A DNA stretch of 64,000 nt from JAZNGX01 sp045576675 (GCA_045576675.1 JAZNGX010000002.1:1-64000), one strand, 5' to 3'; shown: positions 28,737 to 38,988, numbered from the stretch's first letter. Notes: generated by a model not told the origin, from the sequence alone. A program made the numbers and translations.

Positions 28737-29965
28737 TGAAAAAAGTATTATTAATCACAGCAGTTGTATGTATGGTGCTTGCTATATGCACTGTTGCATC
28801 TGCAAAGTCAATGGAGTTTGTTATTGACAACGCTACAATGTATACAAATGAAGATGGAATGTTAACTGCTGTTACACTTGAAACAGCCCCGTTTGAAACA
28901 GACGGCAGAACAATGGTTCCTGTAAGAGTAATCGGTGAAAGCTTTGGCGCTGATGTTACCTGGGACGAAGCAACATCAACTGTTGGCGTTAAAGCAGGTG
29001 AAACAGAAATATCACTTGCTGTTAACAGCGACAAAGCATATGTTAACGGCGAGGAATACACATTAGATGTTCCTGCAACAGAAATAAACGGCAGAACAAT
29101 GGTTCCTGTAAGATTTATTTCAGAAGCTTTAAAGTATGATGTTACATATACAGATGAATTAAGAACTGTATATATTACTGATGAAGAGGCTGTACTTACA
29201 GTTGGTGATATATCATATAATAGTGATGATGTGAATACATTCCTGGCTGCTTTTGCTTATGGTGGTACAGCTGACATTGCAGTTGAAAATCTTTCACAGT
29301 TTGCAGTTTTTTCGAATGAAGCAAAAAATCTGTCAGTTGATACAAGTATGCAGTATCAGGCATGGATGGAAGAGTTAAAAGCAGGTAAAGACAATATGAG
29401 AGGTATGATTTTCCTTACCCCTTATGCAAAGATTTTAAAGCTGTACAGTGATGCTGTTATATACACAACAAGCCTTTATGGTGAAGTGACAGATGAAAAA
29501 ATTGAAAAAGCTTATCACAGCGATTATATAAGCGTAAAGCACATTTTGCTTTTGACACAGGATGCACAAACAGGCGAGCCTGTTTCAGATAAAGAAAAAA
29601 AGCAAATCAGAAAGAAGATGACAGATATTTTAAATCAGGCAAAATCAGGTGTTGATTTTGATAAGCTTATGAACAAGCATTCAGAAGATACTGGTCTTGC
29701 TGCAAATCCTGATGGATATGTATTTACAAAGGGAATGATGGTACCTGAATTTGAAGAAGCTGCATATGCATTGAAAACAGGCGAAATAAGCCAGATTATT
29801 GAAACTGCATATGGCTATCACATTATTAAAAAGCAGGTATTGCCTGAGCTTAATGATGAAATAAAAGCTTCAATAAGCAATGTTGTATTTAATAACGCTA
29901 TTACTGAAAAGTATAACGAATTAAAGGAAAACTATGAAATTAATGTAAATATATTGACAGAATAG
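28736..29965 (+). CDS. Exported stalk-domain / parvulin (PpiC) fusion foldase
   Basis: The 409-residue protein has a signal peptide of about 23 residues ending ASA-KS. Two copper-amine-oxidase N-terminal-like units follow, each with a GRTMVPVRxI motif (about 58-67 and 120-129). A helical linker runs from about 165 to 250. A parvulin PPIase domain then starts with VKHILLLTQD and includes FDKLMNKHSED, GMMVPEFEEAAYAL and TAYGYHIIKK. No lipobox is seen. It probably helps exported proteins fold at the cell surface. Parvulin foldases of the PrsA type usually lack the stalk repeats, so the domain order is unusual. Confidence 0.88.
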   Translation: MKKVLLITAVVCMVLAICTVASAKSMEFVIDNATMYTNEDGMLTAVTLETAPFETDGRTMVPVRVIGESFGADVTWDEATSTVGVKAGETEISLAVNSDKAYVNGEEYTLDVPATEINGRTMVPVRFISEALKYDVTYTDELRTVYITDEEAVLTVGDISYNSDDVNTFLAAFAYGGTADIAVENLSQFAVFSNEAKNLSVDTSMQYQAWMEELKAGKDNMRGMIFLTPYAKILKLYSDAVIYTTSLYGEVTDEKIEKAYHSDYISVKHILLLTQDAQTGEPVSDKEKKQIRKKMTDILNQAKSGVDFDKLMNKHSEDTGLAANPDGYVFTKGMMVPEFEEAAYALKTGEISQIIETAYGYHIIKKQVLPELNDEIKASISNVVFNNAITEKYNELKENYEINVNILTE

Positions 29966-29985
29966 TATAAATTTTCAATAAATGC

Positions 29986-30013
29986 TTGACTAATGTGAAT
30001 TTGTAGCTATAAT
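29986..30013 (+). promoter_or_regulatory. SigA promoter of acpP
   Basis: TTGACT (29986-29991) and TATAAT (30008-30013) are separated by 16 bp, about 33 bp before the acpP start. A strong AGGAGGA site follows at about 30032. Confidence 0.75.
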
Positions 30014-30046
30014 ATATAGTTAGTTTATAAATTAGGAGGAAAACGT

Positions 30047-30280
30047 ATGGAGTACGAAGTTTTAGTAAAAGCCCTTGTAGACCAGTTTGGAGTAAATGAA
30101 GCAGATATCACACCTGATACTTCTCTTACAGAGGATTTGGGTGCGGATTCATTGGATTTGGTTGAATTGGTAATGGCTATGGAACAGGAGTTTGATATTG
30201 AAATCCCCGACGAGGATGTTGAAGATATTAAAACTGTTGGTGATGCAGTTAATTACGTAAAAGAAAAGGTTCAGCAGTAA
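30047..30280 (+). CDS. acpP: Acyl carrier protein
   Basis: This 77-residue acidic protein has the phosphopantetheine attachment site S35 in [18 protein letters not shown]. It carries growing acyl chains in fatty acid synthesis and feeds PlsX. It has its own promoter and is followed 11 bp later by rnc, the conserved acpP-rnc-smc-ftsY order. Confidence 0.98.
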   Translation: MEYEVLVKALVDQFGVNEADITPDTSLTEDLGADSLDLVELVMAMEQEFDIEIPDEDVEDIKTVGDAVNYVKEKVQQ

Positions 30281-30291
30281 GTTCTTTTGAT

Positions 30292-30963
30292 ATGAAGAAA
30301 TTAATTGAAAAAATAGGCTACAATTTTAAAAATGAAAATTTACTTAAAACAGCTTTAACGCACAGCTCTTATGCAAATGAGCATAAGGTTGAAAGCTATG
30401 AAAGACTTGAGTTTTTCGGTGACAGTATTTTGTCTTATATTATAAGCGAATATATTTATAAGCATTTTACAGAGCTGCCTGAGGGTGGACTTTCTAAGCT
30501 CAGGTCTGCAATTGTTTGCGAGCGGTCTTTAGAACAGATTGCAATCGAGCTTGATACTGGCAGTTATTTGCTTTTGAGTAAAGGAGAAGATATGACGGGC
30601 GGCAGAACACGTCCGTCTATTTTGGCTGATGTTTTTGAGTCTATACTTGCAGCGATTTATCTTGATGGCGGGCTAAAACCTGCAACCGATTTTGTGTTGC
30701 GTGAGCTTGCTGATGATATAGAAAATGCCAGAAAAGGAAAGGGCGTTTTTAAGGATTATAAAACGCAGCTTCAGGAGCTTGTTCAGCAAAAGGATATGCG
30801 TGCATCTTATGCTCAGCTTGGCGAAAGCGGTCCTGAACACAACAAGATATTTAAAGTATCAGTAAGTGTAAATGATAAGCTTATTGCATATGGAACAGGT
30901 AGAAACAAAAAAGAAGCTGAACAGAATGCAGCTATGAATGGCTTAAGAAAGCTTCGGAGTTAA
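30292..30963 (+). CDS. rnc: Ribonuclease III
   Basis: This 223-residue endonuclease has the RNase III signature ERLEFFGDSILSYIISE with catalytic acidic residues. A second metal-binding part (DVFESILAAIYLDGG) and a C-terminal double-stranded RNA-binding domain (DYKTQLQELVQQ... NKKEAEQNAA) follow. It cleaves structured RNA such as rRNA precursors. No Shine-Dalgarno is obvious and the start lies 11 bp after acpP, so it may be coupled. Confidence 0.97.
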   Translation: MKKLIEKIGYNFKNENLLKTALTHSSYANEHKVESYERLEFFGDSILSYIISEYIYKHFTELPEGGLSKLRSAIVCERSLEQIAIELDTGSYLLLSKGEDMTGGRTRPSILADVFESILAAIYLDGGLKPATDFVLRELADDIENARKGKGVFKDYKTQLQELVQQKDMRASYAQLGESGPEHNKIFKVSVSVNDKLIAYGTGRNKKEAEQNAAMNGLRKLRS

Positions 30964-30967
30964 TTAT

Positions 30968-31765
30968 ATGGGTAAGTTCAAAATAATTCCAATCTTTGTA
31001 CCCCATAAGGGGTGTCCGCATCAATGTTCATTTTGTAATCAAAAGCATATAACAGGTCAGCACGAGGAGGTTACTCCCAAAAGTGCTGAGGAAACTGTTA
31101 AATTATATTTATCTACTATTGACAGCAGTAAAAATCACGTTGAAATAGCTTTTTATGGTGGCAGCTTTACCGCAGTGGAAGCAGACCTGCAGTGCGGTCT
31201 TTTAAGTGTTGCAAAAAAATATAAGGATATGGGGCTTGTTCACGGAATAAGACTGTCCACACGACCTGACTGTATTGATAACGAGGTTCTGGAACGCCTT
31301 ATGTATTATGGTGTTACTGATATTGAGCTTGGTGTGCAGTCTATGAGTGAAAGGGTTTTAAAGGCAAATAACAGAGGACATTCGGCTCAGGATGTGGTTG
31401 ATGCTGTTATGCTTATAAGAAATTATCCATTTAAGCTTGGTTTGCAGATGATGGTTGGTCTTATTGATGACAGCAAGGAGGATTGCATTTCGACCGCAAA
31501 TAAAATTGCTGATTTAAAGCCTGATTTTGTGCGCATATATCCAACACTTGTGTTTGATAACACACCAATGGCAGATAAATTCAAAGCCGGTGAATTTACC
31601 CCGCTTACAGTAGAGCAGGCAGTAGAAATCTGCCGACCTGTTGTGAAAATTTTTGATGACAATAACATAAAAATTATACGTCTTGGCTTGCTTGTATCGC
31701 AGGATGAGGCACGAAATAATCTGCTCGGTGGTCCTTATCATCCGAGCTTTAGAAATTTAATTTAG
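30968..31765 (+). CDS. Elp3-like radical SAM protein, C-terminally short
   Basis: The 265-residue protein begins with a radical SAM motif, GCPHQCSFCNQKHI (CxxxCxxC). It continues with IAFYGGSFTA, RPDCIDNEVLERL and GVQSM, as in the Elp3/YhcC-like branch. This family member is regularly found between rnc and smc. It stops right after the GGPYHPSFRNLI segment, whereas homologues as I recall them continue for roughly 80-100 residues (the radical SAM C-terminal domain). The stop codon is immediately followed by the smc ribosome site, so the tail is lost, not frameshifted. The cluster motif is intact. Function is unknown. Confidence 0.85.
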   Translation: MGKFKIIPIFVPHKGCPHQCSFCNQKHITGQHEEVTPKSAEETVKLYLSTIDSSKNHVEIAFYGGSFTAVEADLQCGLLSVAKKYKDMGLVHGIRLSTRPDCIDNEVLERLMYYGVTDIELGVQSMSERVLKANNRGHSAQDVVDAVMLIRNYPFKLGLQMMVGLIDDSKEDCISTANKIADLKPDFVRIYPTLVFDNTPMADKFKAGEFTPLTVEQAVEICRPVVKIFDDNNIKIIRLGLLVSQDEARNNLLGGPYHPSFRNLI

Positions 31766-31779
31766 GAGGTGACAGCCTA

Positions 31780-34700
31780 ATGCGTTTAAAATCTATAGAA
31801 ATGACAGGTTTTAAGTCTTTTGCCGACAGAACTTTTGTTGAATTCGGTAACGGAATTACAGCTATTGTCGGCCCTAACGGAAGCGGTAAAAGTAATATTT
31901 CTGATGCTGTTCGTTGGGTTATGGGTGAACAGAGTGCAAAATCACTGCGAAGCGGTAATATGCAGGACGTTATTTTTTCAGGTACACAAAAGCGTAAGCC
32001 TTTGGGCTTTGCGGAGGTTACACTGATTGTTGACAATTCCGACAGAGCATTAAAAATAGATTTTGATGAGGTTGCTGTTACACGCCGCGTTTTCCGTTCT
32101 GGTGAAAGCGAGTATTTTATAAACAAAACAGCAGTAAGAATGAAGGATGTTCACGAGCTTTTTATGGATACCGGTGTTGGACGTGACGGTTATTCAATCA
32201 TAAGTCAGGGTAAAATTGCTGAAATTTTAAGCAATAAGCCGGAAGAACGACGTCAGATGTTTGAGGAAGCGTCAGGTATTACAAAGTATCGTTACAGAAA
32301 AGAAGAGGCTCAGCGTAAGCTTGGAAGAACAACTGAAAATATTGTGCGACTGAATGATATTATAACCGAGCTTGAAAATCAGGTTGGCCCTTTAAAGAAC
32401 CAGTCAGAAAAGGCTAAAAAGTATCTTACACTACGTGACGAATTGCGTGTTCTGGATGTTAATGTTTCGTTGTACAATATTGAAAAGCATAAAAAAACAC
32501 TTGCTGAAATCAACGGGATTTATGACAATCTTTTAAGTCAGATTGAAGAGGTTAATGTTCAGGCAGAAAAGATTGAAAAGGATACTGCAGAGGTTTTTGA
32601 AAATATAGGTATTCAGGATGAGGCTCTTAATCAGAAACGTGAAGAGCTTGATAAAATTAATGGCGTAAGAGCAGAATATCAAAGTGATATTGCGATATTG
32701 AATAACAGAATTGAAAATAATATCGACGGTATTAAGCGAATTGAAAATGAAATAGAAGAGCTTAAGCTAAAAGCAAAGGAGCTTGAGGCAGATATAACAG
32801 GCAGAGGCAGCAGTGATGCACTGTATGACAGTTATAACAGTGTTCAGGCTGAAATTAAAGACGTTGAGCAAGAGCTTGCCGAAAAAGATAATAAGATTGA
32901 TTTGCAGACTTCACAGCTTGAAAGTGCAAATTCAGAACTTATTGAAAAAATGAATGAAGCATCTGAATTAAAGTATAGAATCACCGGTAATGCCTCACTT
33001 AAGAATTCATTAAGCGAAAGAGCCGTTGCAATTGAGCGTGAGCTTAATGACAGAATGGCTGATTTTAATAAGCTTAATGACAATCTTAAAAAAGCAGAAG
33101 CAAACCTTAACGAAAAACAGGCAGAATATGCAAATCACAATGTTCGCCTTAATAATGACAGAGCAAAGCTTGACAGTGAAAAGGACGAGCTTGAGCTTTT
33201 GCAAAAGCAGCTTATTGCTGACCGTAATACAATTGCTCAGCAGAAGTCACGTTTAAAGCTGCTTTTGGATTTGGAAAATTCTTTTGATAACTATAGCAGA
33301 AGTGTTAAAAGCGTAATGAACGCGTATAACAAAAAGGAGCTTAAAGGTGCGGTGCTTTATGGAACGGTTGCACAGCTTGTTAATGTGAGCCCCAAATATA
33401 GTGTTGCAGTTGAAACAGCACTTGGCGGTGCGGCACAGAATATTGTTGCAGCCACCGAGCAGGATGCAAAGGTTGCAATTGCGTATCTTAAAAACACAAA
33501 GCAGGGCCGTGCAACATTTTTGCCTGTGTCAGTATGCAAAGGCGATATTATGGACGACAAGGCGCTTGCAAACGAAACGGGTTATATAGGCATTGGTGCA
33601 AGACTTGTTGATTGTGAAGACAAGTACAAAGGTATTGTTAACCAGTTATTGGGAAGAATAGTAGTAGTTGACAATATTGATAATGCTATAAAAATTGCAA
33701 ATAAAAATAATCACAGATACAGAATTGTTACTCTTGAGGGCGAATTGCTTGCGCCTGGTGGTTCTATGTCGGGTGGTAGCCGTCAGCAAAGCGGAGGAAT
33801 ATTCTCTCGTGCAAATGAGCTTGCAGATTTGCAAAAGATAATACCACAGAATGAAAGCAAGCTTTTAGAAGCAGAAAAGAAGTTTAAAGAAAAGAGCGAT
33901 ATAATCGAAGTGCTTTCAAAGGCTGTTGTTAAATCTCAGGAAGAGCAGAAGGAATTGAGCGAGCATCTGCTGTCACTTCGTATGGAGGTTAAGCATTGTG
34001 CCGAGTTTGCTGAGAATGTAAATGCAGCTAAGAACGCCATAGAAGCAGAGAAAAAACAGCTTGAAATGCAGCTTGCGGATATTGCTGAGCTTGATGAAAA
34101 CGGTAATGGTCAGATAGCAAAGCTTAATGAAGAAATAGAAAATTACAAGGTTGTTGCAAATGCACATAAAGAAAATCTTGCAATTCTTGAAAATGAGCGT
34201 GAGAAGATTTCAGCTAATCTTTTAGAGCTGAAAATGAAGCTTGGAGAAATTAAAAAGGATATTGAACGCTTTAATGAAATCGAACAGCTTTCTAATGCAC
34301 GCAAAACTGAAAATGAGCTTGCAATTGAGCGTAAGTATGAAAATATATCTGAAATTAAAGACAATATCGAAGGCTTAAAGGACGATGTTGAGTTTAAAAA
34401 CAAGCAGATTGTTGACCTTGACAATGACATTTTAAAGCTGCGTGAAGATATTGATAATAGTGAAGCTCAACGCCGTAAGCTTCAGGAAAGCATAAAAGAA
34501 ATGCAGGACGAGCTTAAAAAGGTTCACGAATCACAAATGACGTTGCAGCAGGAGCAGAGCCGTCTTGATAACAAAAAGGCGAAATCTGAAACAGAGCTTG
34601 AAAATATAGTAAACAGATTGTGGGAAGAGTACGAGTTAAGCCTTATTGCGGCAGAACAGGTAAAAACTGAAATGGAGTCTGTTACCGAGGCAACAAAGCA

Positions 34701-35343
34701 GATTTCTTCTCTTAAAAATCAGATTAAGGCTCTTGGTAATATTAATGTTGATTCAATCGAAGAATATAAGGCTGTTAAAGAAAGATACGACTTTTTAACT
34801 GCCCAGCGTGAAGATTTGCTTAAAGCACAAAGTGACCTTGAATCTGTTATTTCTGAAATGCTTGAAATAATGAGAATTCAGTTTGCTGATAAATTCAAGG
34901 AAATAAGCGGTCATTTTTCACAAATATTTGTTGAGTTGTTCGGTGGTGGTAAGGGTGCAATAAAGCTTACCGACCCGTCAAATGTGCTTGAAAGCGGTAT
35001 TGACATTGAGGTTAACCCGCCCGGCAAGGCAATTAAGAGCATAATGCAGCTGTCAGGTGGTGAGCAGGCAATGGTATCAATTGCGTTGCTGTTCTCAATA
35101 TTGAAGGTAAGACCTGCTCCGTTTTGTATTCTTGACGAAATTGAAGCGGCACTTGACGATGTTAATGTTTACCGTTTCGCAGATTTTTTAAATAAAAACA
35201 TAGGCAAGACACAATATATAGTTGTAACTCACAGAAGAGGTACGATGGAATCGGCAAATATTTTGTATGGCGTAACAATGCAGGAAAAGGGTGTTACAAA
35301 GATGCTTGCACTTAATATTGACGATGTTGTGGATGCTATTTAG
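31780..35343 (+). CDS. smc: Chromosome segregation protein SMC
   Basis: The 1187-residue protein has Walker A GPNGSGKSN at residues 31-39 and a coiled coil from about 165. A hinge lies at about 515-670 (GAVLYGTVAQLV..., GGSMSGGS), then a second coiled coil. The ABC signature LSGGEQ is near 1090 and Walker B ILDEIEAALDD near 1120. It forms condensin with ScpAB to organise and segregate the chromosome. GGAGGTGA lies 6 bp before the ATG. ftsY follows after 13 bp. Confidence 0.99.
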   Translation: MRLKSIEMTGFKSFADRTFVEFGNGITAIVGPNGSGKSNISDAVRWVMGEQSAKSLRSGNMQDVIFSGTQKRKPLGFAEVTLIVDNSDRALKIDFDEVAVTRRVFRSGESEYFINKTAVRMKDVHELFMDTGVGRDGYSIISQGKIAEILSNKPEERRQMFEEASGITKYRYRKEEAQRKLGRTTENIVRLNDIITELENQVGPLKNQSEKAKKYLTLRDELRVLDVNVSLYNIEKHKKTLAEINGIYDNLLSQIEEVNVQAEKIEKDTAEVFENIGIQDEALNQKREELDKINGVRAEYQSDIAILNNRIENNIDGIKRIENEIEELKLKAKELEADITGRGSSDALYDSYNSVQAEIKDVEQELAEKDNKIDLQTSQLESANSELIEKMNEASELKYRITGNASLKNSLSERAVAIERELNDRMADFNKLNDNLKKAEANLNEKQAEYANHNVRLNNDRAKLDSEKDELELLQKQLIADRNTIAQQKSRLKLLLDLENSFDNYSRSVKSVMNAYNKKELKGAVLYGTVAQLVNVSPKYSVAVETALGGAAQNIVAATEQDAKVAIAYLKNTKQGRATFLPVSVCKGDIMDDKALANETGYIGIGARLVDCEDKYKGIVNQLLGRIVVVDNIDNAIKIANKNNHRYRIVTLEGELLAPGGSMSGGSRQQSGGIFSRANELADLQKIIPQNESKLLEAEKKFKEKSDIIEVLSKAVVKSQEEQKELSEHLLSLRMEVKHCAEFAENVNAAKNAIEAEKKQLEMQLADIAELDENGNGQIAKLNEEIENYKVVANAHKENLAILENEREKISANLLELKMKLGEIKKDIERFNEIEQLSNARKTENELAIERKYENISEIKDNIEGLKDDVEFKNKQIVDLDNDILKLREDIDNSEAQRRKLQESIKEMQDELKKVHESQMTLQQEQSRLDNKKAKSETELENIVNRLWEEYELSLIAAEQVKTEMESVTEATKQISSLKNQIKALGNINVDSIEEYKAVKERYDFLTAQREDLLKAQSDLESVISEMLEIMRIQFADKFKEISGHFSQIFVELFGGGKGAIKLTDPSNVLESGIDIEVNPPGKAIKSIMQLSGGEQAMVSIALLFSILKVRPAPFCILDEIEAALDDVNVYRFADFLNKNIGKTQYIVVTHRRGTMESANILYGVTMQEKGVTKMLALNIDDVVDAI

Positions 35344-35356
35344 AAAGGAATAAACA

Positions 35357-36274
35357 ATGGGATTTTTTGATAAAATTAAAAGCGGACTTGCAAAAACCCG
35401 TGATCAGTTTGCTGAAAGAACAAATGATATTGTGAAAATATTCAAAAAAATTGATGATGCAGTTTTTGAAGAGCTTGAAGAGCTGCTTATAATGTCTGAT
35501 GTAGGCTTTGATACTTCAGGAGAAATTATTGAGCGTTTAAGACAAAAGGCTCACGAGGATAAAATTAAGGATGCAAGCGAGCTTTTGCCTGCTTTAAAAG
35601 AAATTATAAGCGACATTATGACAGATGGTGATGAAGCACTTGAACTTAAAACAACTCCGTCTGTAATACTTGTTATAGGTGTTAACGGTGTTGGAAAAAC
35701 AACATCAATAGCAAAAATGGCATCATATTATAAAAGTCAGGGAAAGAATGTTATCCTTGCCGCCGCAGATACGTTCAGGGCTGCTGCTATTGAACAGCTT
35801 GAGGTGTGGGCAGACAGAGTCGGGGTTGACCTTATTAAACAAAAAGAAGGCAGTGACCCTGCATCTGTTGTTTACGATGCAATCGCTGCAACAAAAGCAC
35901 GCAACAAGGATATATTGATTTGTGATACTGCAGGCAGACTACACAATAAGAAAAACCTTATGGATGAGCTTGCAAAAATCAATAAAATTATTGACAGAGA
36001 GCTTCCTGATGCACAGAAGGAATGTATGCTTGTTCTTGATGCAACAACAGGTCAGAATGCATTAAGTCAGGCAAAGAGCTTTGCTGAAGCTGCTGAAATA
36101 ACAGGTATAGTTTTAACAAAGCTTGACGGAACTGCAAAGGGTGGCATCGTAATTGCAATCAAGCAGGAGCAGGATATCCCTGTAAGATTCATTGGTGTGG
36201 GCGAAGGTGTTGACGACCTTCAGCCGTTTGTTGCACAGGATTTTGTTGATGCAATGTTTGATACGGAGGAATAA
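35357..36274 (+). CDS. ftsY: Signal recognition particle receptor FtsY
   Basis: The 305-residue SRP GTPase has an N domain (about 1-90) and a G domain with GVNGVGKTTS near residue 110, DTFRAAAIEQL, DTAGRLHNK and TKLDGTAKGG. The acidic A domain is nearly absent, as in many Gram-positive forms. It docks ribosome-SRP complexes at the membrane for protein insertion. Order rnc-smc-ftsY is conserved. Confidence 0.98.
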   Translation: MGFFDKIKSGLAKTRDQFAERTNDIVKIFKKIDDAVFEELEELLIMSDVGFDTSGEIIERLRQKAHEDKIKDASELLPALKEIISDIMTDGDEALELKTTPSVILVIGVNGVGKTTSIAKMASYYKSQGKNVILAAADTFRAAAIEQLEVWADRVGVDLIKQKEGSDPASVVYDAIAATKARNKDILICDTAGRLHNKKNLMDELAKINKIIDRELPDAQKECMLVLDATTGQNALSQAKSFAEAAEITGIVLTKLDGTAKGGIVIAIKQEQDIPVRFIGVGEGVDDLQPFVAQDFVDAMFDTEE

Positions 36275-36277
36275 ATA

Positions 36278-38956
36278 TTGAATAGTAAAGCAATAGCAAA
36301 AACTATAATAACAATTATTGTTATTCTTGCATTGTTATGCACTGGTATTTTTGCACTTATGTACTCTGAATATCTTGAACTACTTGAAATCGGAGAAAAC
36401 TTTATCAAGGTTTTCACAACTAACGTAAGTGTGCATCTTATTACCTTTGCAGTAACACTGCTTGTTTGCTTTGTCATTATTTATTCTAACTTTATTTTTG
36501 TACGTTCAAATGCAATGTACATTGACACAACGGTTACTATGTTTGGGAAAATTCCTGTTATACTCATATTCAGTATAGTTTTTTCCTTTGCAGGTGCGTA
36601 TGTTTCAAGTGAAAAAATATCCTCTGCATTTTTGCCTTTTATTAACAGTGAATGGTTTAATCTTGGGGACCCGATTTTCCATCAGGATGTTGGCTACTAT
36701 GTTTTCCAAAGACCGTTTTATATTACTGTAATAAACTGTTTAACAATGCTTACAGGCTTTTTAATTGCAGTTAACTGCATATCATATTTTTTGATATATG
36801 CCGGTCACGACGTGCATAATATAAAGAACATAATCAAAGAAAAGGGTATTGTAACGCATATTATAGTAAGTATTGTACTGTTCTTTTTATCAAAGGTACT
36901 TTCGTATCAGTTTACTGCTGATTCCATCATTTTCAAGCAGCACGACGGCCTTACAGGTGCGAATTATATTGACATAAACGTGTGGCTTAAATTTTATAGA
37001 ATTGCACCTGTTATTTTGCTTTTGTCAGTTGTGATTACAATTTATTTTGTTTTACGTTCAAAGATTAATCTGGCGGTGCTTACAGTTTGTATATATCCTG
37101 TGGCATTTATTTTAGTTTCAATTATGGGCGGTATCGTTGATACTGTTGTTGTAAGACCAAATGAACTCGCAGTTTCGTCTGAGTATATACAAAATAATAT
37201 TAATTTTACACGGGCGGCATATCAGCTTGATGATGTGGCATACAGCTCGTTTACAATTAAAAACAATCTTACTGCGGATAAGATTTTAAAAAACACTGAT
37301 ACAGTTAATAATATAAAGCTTAATGATTATAACCATACCTTAGGTTATCTTAATGAATTGCACAGTGAAGGTGATTTTTATACCTTTACAGATGCAAACA
37401 CTTCAATTTATGACATTAATGGTCACCCGACAGTGGTATCGGTGGCAGCAAGAGAAATTGACCATTCAAAAATTAATGGCGGAACCCAGGGGTATGCTGA
37501 TACAGTTTACAAATATACCCATGGTATCGGTGCTGTTATGTGCACTGACAACACAGTAACTTCTATGGGCTTGCCACAGCCTGTTATAAAGGATATTCCG
37601 TCACGTTCAAACAACGGAGCGCCTGCAATAACAGAGCCAAGAATTTATTATGGTATGTTAAACAACGATTATTGTGTTGTTAATACAAAGGATAAAGAAT
37701 ATGACGAGATAGAAAAAGAGGGCTATGATTATAACGGAAACGGCGGAATTCTTCTTAATATGCCTGCTCGTTTTATATATTCAATCAAGCTTGGTGATTC
37801 AAGATTGTTGCTTTCTGATAAGCTTAAAACTTCAAGCAAGCTTCTTATAAACAGAAATGTGCTTGAACGTGTTGAAGCTGCGGCACCGTTCTTTACTTAT
37901 GACAAAGACCCTTATATGATAGTAGATAAGGGAGGTAGGTTAAAATGGGTTGTTGATGTTTATACAACATCAGAATGGTTCCCGTATTCTCAATATACAG
38001 GAACATATAACTATATAAGAAATTCTGCCAAGGCAGTTGTTGATGCATACGGCGGAACTGTTGAGTTTTACATTACAGACAGAACTGACCCGATTATTAA
38101 ATGCTACCAGAAAATTTATCCGACATTGTTTGAACAGGAACCATTTCCTGCGGATTTGATTTCTCACACAAAATACCCTATGGCTCTTTTTAAGATTCGT
38201 GCAAATATGTATAAGGCATATCACGTTACCAATGCCGAGAGCTTTTATAAAAAATCAGATGTATGGAGCTTTGCAAAAGAGCGTTACGGAGCACAACAGC
38301 TTATTGATGTTGAACCATCGTATTCATATATCGACCTTGATGGTAACGGAAATAAGTTTATGCTGACTGCACCATATACCCTTGCAAATAAAGACGGAAT
38401 TAACGGATGGTTAACTGTTGATTGCAGTTTTGGGGCAAATGGAAAAACTACATTTGTAGATTTCAGCAACAATATGAATTCTTACGGAACCTTGCAGATA
38501 GAAGACCGTATTGATGCTGATGTTAACGTTACGCAAAAGCTTAGTATGATTAATCTTGATAAGGGGAATATACTAAGAGGCAATATGGTAGTTGTGCCAA
38601 TAGACAACAATATTTTATATATTGAACCGATATATATTTCGGCTGAGGGCAAAAACAAAGGCTATGCCCGTCTTGAGTATATCGTTGCTGTGTATAATGA
38701 CAAAATTGTGTGTGAAGGCTCATTGTCTGAATGCTTTAAAGCGCTTTTTGGCATCAACAAAAACCTTTCATCTGTTGTTGACCAGACGTTTGGAGACATC
38801 ATTTACGATGTTATCGGAAGCTTTGATAGTGTTAAAAAATATTCTGAAGAAAATGACTGGGAAAACTACGGAAAGGCAATGGCAGAGCTTGAATATAATA
38901 TCGGCAATTTAAGGTCTGCAGCAGAAAATGAAATTAATATAAAAACAAATAATTAA
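36278..38956 (+). CDS. UPF0182 family membrane protein
   Basis: The 892-residue protein starts at TTG, with GGAGGA 7 bp upstream. The first about 300 residues hold seven hydrophobic segments. The rest is a large hydrophilic domain with family signatures such as NLGDPIFHQDVGYYVFQRPF, TRAAYQLDDV, EPRIYYGML and EWFPYSQ. UPF0182 proteins have no assigned function. It follows ftsY by 3 bp and ends in a terminator that also contains the priA promoter. Confidence 0.92.
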   Translation: MNSKAIAKTIITIIVILALLCTGIFALMYSEYLELLEIGENFIKVFTTNVSVHLITFAVTLLVCFVIIYSNFIFVRSNAMYIDTTVTMFGKIPVILIFSIVFSFAGAYVSSEKISSAFLPFINSEWFNLGDPIFHQDVGYYVFQRPFYITVINCLTMLTGFLIAVNCISYFLIYAGHDVHNIKNIIKEKGIVTHIIVSIVLFFLSKVLSYQFTADSIIFKQHDGLTGANYIDINVWLKFYRIAPVILLLSVVITIYFVLRSKINLAVLTVCIYPVAFILVSIMGGIVDTVVVRPNELAVSSEYIQNNINFTRAAYQLDDVAYSSFTIKNNLTADKILKNTDTVNNIKLNDYNHTLGYLNELHSEGDFYTFTDANTSIYDINGHPTVVSVAAREIDHSKINGGTQGYADTVYKYTHGIGAVMCTDNTVTSMGLPQPVIKDIPSRSNNGAPAITEPRIYYGMLNNDYCVVNTKDKEYDEIEKEGYDYNGNGGILLNMPARFIYSIKLGDSRLLLSDKLKTSSKLLINRNVLERVEAAAPFFTYDKDPYMIVDKGGRLKWVVDVYTTSEWFPYSQYTGTYNYIRNSAKAVVDAYGGTVEFYITDRTDPIIKCYQKIYPTLFEQEPFPADLISHTKYPMALFKIRANMYKAYHVTNAESFYKKSDVWSFAKERYGAQQLIDVEPSYSYIDLDGNGNKFMLTAPYTLANKDGINGWLTVDCSFGANGKTTFVDFSNNMNSYGTLQIEDRIDADVNVTQKLSMINLDKGNILRGNMVVVPIDNNILYIEPIYISAEGKNKGYARLEYIVAVYNDKIVCEGSLSECFKALFGINKNLSSVVDQTFGDIIYDVIGSFDSVKKYSEENDWENYGKAMAELEYNIGNLRSAAENEINIKTNN

Positions 38957-38959
38957 ATT

Positions 38960-38988
38960 TTGACAAAGCCACTCTATTGTGATACAAT
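38960..38988 (+). promoter_or_regulatory. SigA promoter of priA, nested in terminator
   Basis: TTGACA (38960-38965) and TACAAT (38983-38988) are separated by 17 bp. The expected start near 38995 puts the GGGTGG ribosome site at the very 5' end of the mRNA. The -10 box lies in the loop of the upstream terminator hairpin. Confidence 0.75.

Noticed and set aside
30968..31779. A frameshift or pseudogene in the radical SAM gene
   Set aside because: The core is intact and no downstream homologous remnant exists in another frame; a shorter protein is the simpler reading.
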